A DNA stretch of 10,502 nucleotides from Eubacteriales Family XIII. Incertae Sedis bacterium (GTDB taxonomy: Bacteria > Bacillota > Clostridia > Peptostreptococcales > Anaerovoracaceae), in NCBI GenBank assembly GCA_031276775.1, contig JAISML010000009.1, positions 1 through 10,502 on the forward strand, written 5' to 3'. Below, in pieces: positions 7,544 through 10,502 of the stretch. The notes under the pieces are model-generated. The model made no database searches, was not told where the DNA came from, and was given only the letters and a program-made list of their open reading frames with translations. The position numbers and the translations under genes are program-made. Every line of letters starts with the position of its first letter. Position 1 is the first letter of the stretch.

Positions 7544-8615
7544 CGTTCCGCCCTCCTTCCATCAGGCTCAAAAATCGGTCAAACAGGTATTCCGAGTCAT
7601 TGGGACCCGGAGAACCTTCCGGATGATATTGCACGGAGAATATGGGGAGTTCCCTGTGCCGCATGCCTTCCACCGTACCGTCATTGAGATTGACATGTGT
7701 GACGATCATCCCCTGCCGCTCGACGCCGGCAGCCTCCACTGCGTAGCTGTGATTTTGGGAAGTGATGACGGATCGATCCGTTTCCAGATCGCGGACGCCG
7801 TGGTTCGCGCCCCGGTGTCCGAATTTCAATTTGTATGTACTGCCTCCGACGGCAAGCGCCAAAACCTGATGCCCCATGCAGATGCCGAAGATCGGCAATT
7901 TCCCGAGGAAAGCCCGCGTGGTCTCGATCCCGCGCGTCGCTTCCTGCGGATCGCCCGGTCCGTTGGACAGAAACAGGCCGTCCGGCCGCACCGCCATGAT
8001 CCGCTCCGGCTCCGAATCATAGGGAAACAGAAATACATCGCAATCACGATTCGTCATGGATGTGATGATGTTGCGTTTGATTCCAAAATCCAAGATCGCC
8101 ACCCGCTTGCCGCCGCCCGGGAAGTGTTGGACGTCTTTCGTCCCGGCCTCCCGCATATAATCGCAGCGCAGGTTTGTTTCCGAGAGCAGACGCGCCGCTG
8201 TCTCCCGAGGGATTCCCTCTGTGCTGATGACGCATTTGACCGTGCCCTCTTTGCGAATCCTCTTCGCGATGGCGCGCGTATCGACGTAATAGACGCCCGG
8301 GACGCCCTGCCCCGCGAGCCAGTCGTTGATCGTCATCACGCTGCACCTGTTCGACGGCCTGAAGCTGATATCCCGCGTCACAAGACCGAACGCGTGTATG
8401 AATTCGGATTGCCAGTCGATGTCGCTGACGCCGTAATTGCCGATCAGCGGATAGGTCATATTGATGATCTGACCTTTGTACGAAGGATCGGTCAATATGC
8501 CTTGGTATCCCGTCATGGACGTATTGAACACCAATTCGCCCACATTTGTCCTTGACGCGCCGAAACCCATACCCCGGTAAAGCGCGCCGCCTTCGAGATA
8601 GATCATTCCTTCCAT
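7536..8615 (-). CDS. carA: Carbamoyl-phosphate synthase small subunit (CarA)
   Basis: CarA hydrolyses glutamine and passes the ammonia to CarB. The 359 residues match the usual 350-380. I chose ATG 8615: AGGAAAGG (8632-8625) lies nine bases upstream and the protein then begins as the family does (MEGMIYLEGGALYRG). The frame stays open to 8756 but that extension crosses the promoter; a second ATG is at 8606. The N-terminal CarA domain (GELVFNTSMTGYQGILTDPS, then YVDTRAI) is followed by the class I amidotransferase domain with ILDFGIKRNI, LSNGPGDP (217-223), the nucleophile elbow FGICMGHQ (Cys246) and YHPEGSPGPND (His331, Glu333), so the catalytic triad is complete. The TAA overlaps the carB start by 8 bases. 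It stands alone with carB; no other pyr or arg gene is seen here. Confidence 0.97.
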   Translation of the reverse strand: MEGMIYLEGGALYRGMGFGASRTNVGELVFNTSMTGYQGILTDPSYKGQIINMTYPLIGNYGVSDIDWQSEFIHAFGLVTRDISFRPSNRCSVMTINDWLAGQGVPGVYYVDTRAIAKRIRKEGTVKCVISTEGIPRETAARLLSETNLRCDYMREAGTKDVQHFPGGGKRVAILDFGIKRNIITSMTNRDCDVFLFPYDSEPERIMAVRPDGLFLSNGPGDPQEATRGIETTRAFLGKLPIFGICMGHQVLALAVGGSTYKLKFGHRGANHGVRDLETDRSVITSQNHSYAVEAAGVERQGMIVTHVNLNDGTVEGMRHRELPIFSVQYHPEGSPGPNDSEYLFDRFLSLMEGGRNDA

Positions 8616-8647
8616 AGATATATGCCTTTCCTGTGCATTCCAAGAAA

Positions 8648-8660
8648 ATCGACCGTCGAT
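8648..8660. promoter_or_regulatory. 13-base inverted repeat in the carA leader
   Basis: On the minus strand ATCGAC-G-GTCGAT is a perfect 6+6 inverted repeat with a one-base centre, lying about 13-25 bases after the predicted carA transcription start. The tight centre suggests a DNA operator rather than an RNA hairpin. The leader of about 58 bases has no terminator/antiterminator pair, so PyrR-style attenuation is not visible. Confidence 0.35.
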
Positions 8661-8679
8661 CCAAAATGATGCGTTTATA

Positions 8680-8708
8680 ATTATACATAAAACATTATTC
8701 TTATGCAA
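8680..8708 (-). promoter_or_regulatory. Sigma-A type promoter of carAB
   Basis: On the minus strand a perfect TATAAT (8685-8680) lies 17 bases after TTGCAT (8708-8703), which matches the -35 consensus at its first three positions. Predicted start is about 8673. The surrounding AT-rich patch stands out from the GC-rich genes and sits directly after the terminator at 8737-8713. Confidence 0.65.
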
Positions 8709-8712
8709 GCGC

Positions 8713-8737
8713 AAAATAAAAACCGTCGCACGGACGG
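8713..8737 (-). terminator. Intrinsic terminator downstream of rpn
   Basis: On the minus strand CCGTC (8737-8733), a five-base loop and GACGG (8727-8723) are followed by TTTTTATTTT. The stem is short but the T-run is good. It would stop rpn transcription just before the carA -35 box and so keep the two units separate. Confidence 0.55.
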
Positions 8738-8756
8738 AGTTCAAGTGGGTTATCAC

Positions 8757-8786
8757 TCAGGGGTTGGCGGGCTGCGCTGCGGCCGC
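8757..8786. repeat. REP-like element, copy B, downstream of rpn
   Basis: This stretch matches 4239-4268 at 26 of 30 bases, including GCGCTGCGGCCGC without a mismatch. The right arm has diverged (GCGGCTTC instead of CAACCC), so the long hairpin of copy A is not kept. It lies in the 183 bases between the rpn stop and the terminator; the rest of that stretch holds a short hairpin CCGGT-GCAA-ACCGG (8796-8809) and no convincing gene. Confidence 0.55.
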
Positions 8787-8920
8787 GCGGCTTCTCCGGT
8801 GCAAACCGGGCATCTCCTGCGGTTTTGCCCACGGATGTTGGATGTATTCGATCTATTCAAAGATCTTTTTCGCGCCTTTCGCGCCGCAAAAAAGAAAGGG
8901 TGGACTTATTTGCGGAAAGA

Positions 8921-9838
8921 TCAGAGTTTGGCGATCTCCTCTGCGGAAAGATCGGTGACGGAGGCAATGAGCCCGATTGAAATGTTTTGCCGCTTCATCC
9001 TGCCCGCGATCTCCCGGCGGCTTTCCATTTGACCTTTCGCCAGCCCTTCCGTCATGCCCATTGCCATCCCTCGTTCCATCCCTCGTTCTATCCCTTGTTC
9101 TATCCCCTGCTCCCTGCCTTCCTCGCGCGCGCCGCCGATGCGGGCCTGCCAATCGAGTCTCGCTTTCCTCCGCGCCTCATGCATCAGCCGTAATCTCTTG
9201 GCAAGCGTATATTCCCTGTGCGCCGCCGCGGCCGCGGCGATGCCCGGATCCGTCTTCGCAACCATCTCCATCTCCTCCCTCGACCCCGCCCCAAAGAACC
9301 TGAGCCAAGCTCCCAACGCGGGATTGTCCCACGCTTCGGGCTCTTTGCGCAGTTCGACGATGTGCACTTCTTTCCTGTCGGACAGCTCGCACCCGTGTCT
9401 CCTGTCGTACATGGTGAACACGTGATGGCACGCCCCGTCGTCAATCTCCCTGTAATCCGCGATCAGGATGCCGATCGTTTTCTTCAGCTCCGCGTAGGAC
9501 GCCCCGCCTTTCAACCGAATGTCCTGATCCACATACAGACGATCCGAATAGTAGATGATCCGTTCGCGCATTCCGCGTATCCCGGAGGTCTGCATTTCCA
9601 CATTCAGGATCATCCCGGACCGCGTGGTCACCCTGATGTCCACAATGCCGAGCCCGGCTTTCCTGTGCCTTCGCAGAAGATGCGGATCCCCGATCCGCAG
9701 ACCTGCGTATTCTTCCCGCGGAACGTCCAAGATGGCGCCAAGCAGTCCGATCAGCTGCGTCTCGCTTGCCCCGTCCCTGCCGAAGATGTACTTGAACAGA
9801 CCATCCTCGACGGCCGGGATGAACGTGTCAGTCAACAC
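8921..9838 (-). CDS. Rpn-family PD-(D/E)XK nuclease (recombination-promoting nuclease / putative transposase)
   Basis: This 305-residue protein has the look of the PDDEXK_2/Rpn family: an opening LFKYIFG (14-20), then VDIRV with Asp67 and NVEMQ with Glu81 and Gln83, the D...ExQ metal-binding core, followed by YYSDRLY. Known Rpn proteins are DNA endonucleases that raise RecA-independent recombination, and some act in phage defence. Residues about 200-305 are charged and helical, with a four-residue repeat (GIEQ, GIER, GMER, GMAM and relatives, about 245-275) encoded by a 12-base tandem repeat, a known variable part of this family. The start is uncertain: GTG 9838 is only three bases from AAAGGGG (9848-9842), while TTG 9835 has six; there is no ATG. 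It ends in TGA. It overlaps a possible 49-codon leader ORF by 11 bases. An internal ATG at 9061 could give a 46-residue tail protein. Substrate and targets cannot be read from sequence. Confidence 0.88.
   Translation of the reverse strand: MLTDTFIPAVEDGLFKYIFGRDGASETQLIGLLGAILDVPREEYAGLRIGDPHLLRRHRKAGLGIVDIRVTTRSGMILNVEMQTSGIRGMRERIIYYSDRLYVDQDIRLKGGASYAELKKTIGILIADYREIDDGACHHVFTMYDRRHGCELSDRKEVHIVELRKEPEAWDNPALGAWLRFFGAGSREEMEMVAKTDPGIAAAAAAHREYTLAKRLRLMHEARRKARLDWQARIGGAREEGREQGIEQGIERGMERGMAMGMTEGLAKGQMESRREIAGRMKRQNISIGLIASVTDLSAEEIAKL
9047..9118. repeat. 12-base tandem repeat in the rpn coding tail
   Basis: About six units of 12 bases, the best being 9059-9070, 9071-9082, 9083-9094 and 9095-9106 (type YYGTTCYATCCC on the plus strand), decaying at both ends. 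Read on the minus strand they encode G-I/M-E-R/Q. Because 12 is a multiple of three, gain or loss of units keeps the rpn frame. Confidence 0.75.
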
Positions 9839-9977
9839 AGTCCCCTTTCACGGCGCGGGAGGGGCGCGCGACGGCGAAACGCCCCTGCGCCATCGCTTCC
9901 TTAAGAGAGATTATACCGGATTCTTTGGCAAAAATGGCGATGCCCGCGCAGTTTCTTTTTGGTTCCCCGATTTTCAT
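9828..9977 (-). CDS. Possible 49-codon leader ORF overlapping the rpn start
   Basis: ATG 9977 follows a strong GGAGG by five bases and opens a 49-codon frame ending in TGA at 9830-9828, so its last 11 bases overlap the rpn start. The product starts MKIGEPKRNCAG and ends RAVKGDCVD; it is basic, with no domain, signal peptide or membrane segment that I recognise. The good ribosome site and the overlap suggest either a real small gene or a leader peptide whose translation opens the rpn start. The sequence is GC-rich and partly palindromic, so it may equally be non-coding leader DNA. Confidence 0.35.
   Translation of the reverse strand: MKIGEPKRNCAGIAIFAKESGIISLKEAMAQGRFAVARPSRAVKGDCVD
9842..9886 (-). 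promoter_or_regulatory. Alternative hairpins that could mask the rpn ribosome site
   Basis: On the minus strand AGGGGCG (9886-9880) pairs perfectly with CGCCCCT (9866-9860) over a 13-base loop. The same CCCCT (9864-9860) can instead pair with AGGGG of the rpn ribosome site (9846-9842). The two structures exclude each other: the first leaves the site free, the second hides it. The region lies inside the 49-codon leader ORF, so ribosomes there would also affect the choice. Confidence 0.4.
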
Positions 9978-10000
9978 GGCGGCCTCCGATCCGCAGACGC

Positions 10001-10108
10001 AACAAGCAACAAGCAACAAACAACGAGCAACGAGCAACGAGCAACAAACAACGAGCAACGAGCAACAAGCAACGAGCGACGAGCGACGAGCGACAAGCAA
10101 CAAGCAAC
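10001..10108. repeat. Array of 7-base tandem repeats, 15 units
   Basis: Fifteen full units and a three-base remainder follow the consensus RACRAGC on the plus strand (AACAAGC, AACGAGC, GACGAGC, AACAAAC); on the minus strand it reads GCTYGTY. It lies between a TATAAT on the minus strand (10118-10113) and the ribosome site of the 49-codon ORF, so it would be the transcribed leader of rpn. Seven is not a multiple of three; the long open frames across it are a by-product of the repeat, which lacks stops. There are no spacers, so it is not CRISPR. Confidence 0.9.
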
Positions 10109-10112
10109 TGTA

Positions 10113-10118
10113 ATTATA
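10113..10118 (-). promoter_or_regulatory. Possible -10 box for the rpn transcript
   Basis: A perfect TATAAT on the minus strand in an AT-rich stretch, with no good -35 box at 16-19 bases (best candidates GGTAAT and TGGTAA). If used, transcription would start near 10106, at the edge of the 7-base repeat array, with a leader of about 130 bases. Confidence 0.35.
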
Positions 10119-10183
10119 CGCTTTATTTAACATATATTACCATTAATGTGTTTCAATGTCAATCTAACGCATGAAAATTTTTC

Positions 10184-10212
10184 TTGACAAATAAGTCTAA
10201 CACTATTATATT
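10184..10212 (+). promoter_or_regulatory. Sigma-A type promoter of the gene at the right edge
   Basis: A perfect TTGACA (10184-10189) is followed after 17 bases by TATATT (10207-10212), five of six matches. Predicted start is about 10219, some 210 bases before the preferred start codon. It forms a divergent control region with the minus-strand TATAAT at 10118-10113. Confidence 0.7.
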
Positions 10213-10218
10213 AATGAA

Positions 10219-10428
10219 TGGTACTCTTGTATTATGCGCGGTTGACACAGACGATCGTTCAGGAAGCGCCGGCTCATCCTTTCTCCGCGTCAGCGTCGAA
10301 TGACTCAACGCTTCCGGACGAAACAACTTGCTGTATGGACGGCTTTGTCCTGCGGAAAGACGCTCTCTTGCGTTTTCAAAATGAAGAAAGGGGATGTATG
10401 GCGCCGGAAGCCTTGCACAGGAATTCAA
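10219..10428 (+). promoter_or_regulatory. Long, possibly structured leader before the right-edge gene
   Basis: GGAAGCG (10262-10268) pairs perfectly with CGCTTCC (10309-10315), and GAAAGACGC can pair with GCGTTTTC (one bulge) across TCTCTT at about 10355-10377. I do not recognise a T-box, a known riboswitch or a terminator here. A 13-codon ORF (ATG 10398, four bases after AAAGGGG) ends at 10439, overlapping the start of the next frame by 11 bases. Confidence 0.3.
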
Positions 10429-10502
10429 ATGGACTATGAAGCGATAGCGAGAGAGTTGGCGGAAAAATTGGTGTTGCGCCGCCACCGCACATCGGAGGAT
10501 TT
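10429..10502 (+). CDS. N-terminus of an unidentified protein, running off the window
   Basis: ATG 10429 is preceded by AGGA (10419-10422) at six bases and opens a frame to the window edge (25 residues: MDYEAIARELAEKL then a basic stretch VLRRHRTSEDF). The visible part looks like an amphipathic helix of a soluble protein. The frame is open further upstream, with ATG at 10381 and 10300, but neither has a ribosome site, so I prefer 10429. It lies downstream of the promoter at 10184-10212. I cannot name the family from so short a piece. Confidence 0.5.
   Translation, partial: MDYEAIARELAEKLVLRRHRTSED

Noticed and set aside
5030..7687. 885-codon open frame on the plus strand opposite carB
   Set aside because: It mirrors the codon bias of carB and carA on the other strand, lacks recognisable motifs and crosses the carA-carB junction; carB and carA homology is decisive.
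8616..8756. N-terminal extension of CarA by 47 residues
   Set aside because: It would read through the promoter and leader; the ATG at 8615 has a good ribosome site and matches the family N-terminus.
10001..10108. CRISPR array
   Set aside because: Contiguous 7-base units without spacers and no cas genes nearby.
9828..10133. 101-codon minus-strand frame and several plus-strand frames running through the 7-base repeats
   Set aside because: The repeat lacks stop codons in all frames, so open frames arise automatically; only the last 49 codons have a ribosome site.
10218..10439. 73-codon plus-strand frame from ATG 10218
   Set aside because: The ATG lies at the predicted transcript start with no ribosome site, and the translation shows no motif.

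Overview
The window looks like a chromosomal segment of a moderately GC-rich Bacillota (Clostridia-like) bacterium. I infer this from strong AGGAGG-type ribosome sites, canonical TTGACA/TATAAT-type promoters, a type III glutamine synthetase, a stand-alone carA-carB pair and an Rpn/PD-(D/E)XK 'transposase' with a repetitive tail. No rRNA, tRNA, insertion sequence or CRISPR array is visible, so genus-level placement is not possible.

Layout. Plus strand, 1-4229: the last 38 codons of a small membrane protein, then asnB (glutamine-hydrolysing asparagine synthetase), then a sigma-A promoter with a structured leader and glnN (type III glutamine synthetase). At 4239-4277 a REP-like palindrome separates glnN from the convergent carB. 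Minus strand, 8615-4289: carA and carB (carbamoyl-phosphate synthase small and large subunits), overlapping by 8 bases behind one promoter. carB carries an in-frame TGA at 5002-5000, exactly where the family has Arg in EVNPRxSR; the frame is otherwise intact on both sides. Minus strand, 9838-8921: an rpn-type nuclease gene, followed by a second copy of the REP-like element and a terminator just upstream of the carA promoter. Upstream of rpn lie a possible 49-codon leader ORF overlapping its start, a hairpin that could mask its ribosome site, and a 108-base array of 7-base tandem repeats. From 10113 to 10429 there is an AT-rich divergent control region, then the start of an unidentified plus-strand gene running off the window.

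Together, the metabolic genes centre on glutamine: GlnN makes it, and AsnB and CarA hydrolyse it for amide nitrogen to make asparagine and carbamoyl phosphate (pyrimidines and arginine). The rpn block is accessory DNA of a kind linked to recombination and phage defence. The most useful items to check are the carB nonsense codon, the possible internal small protein in rpn, the switch-like rpn leader, the structured glnN leader and the dispersed palindrome.
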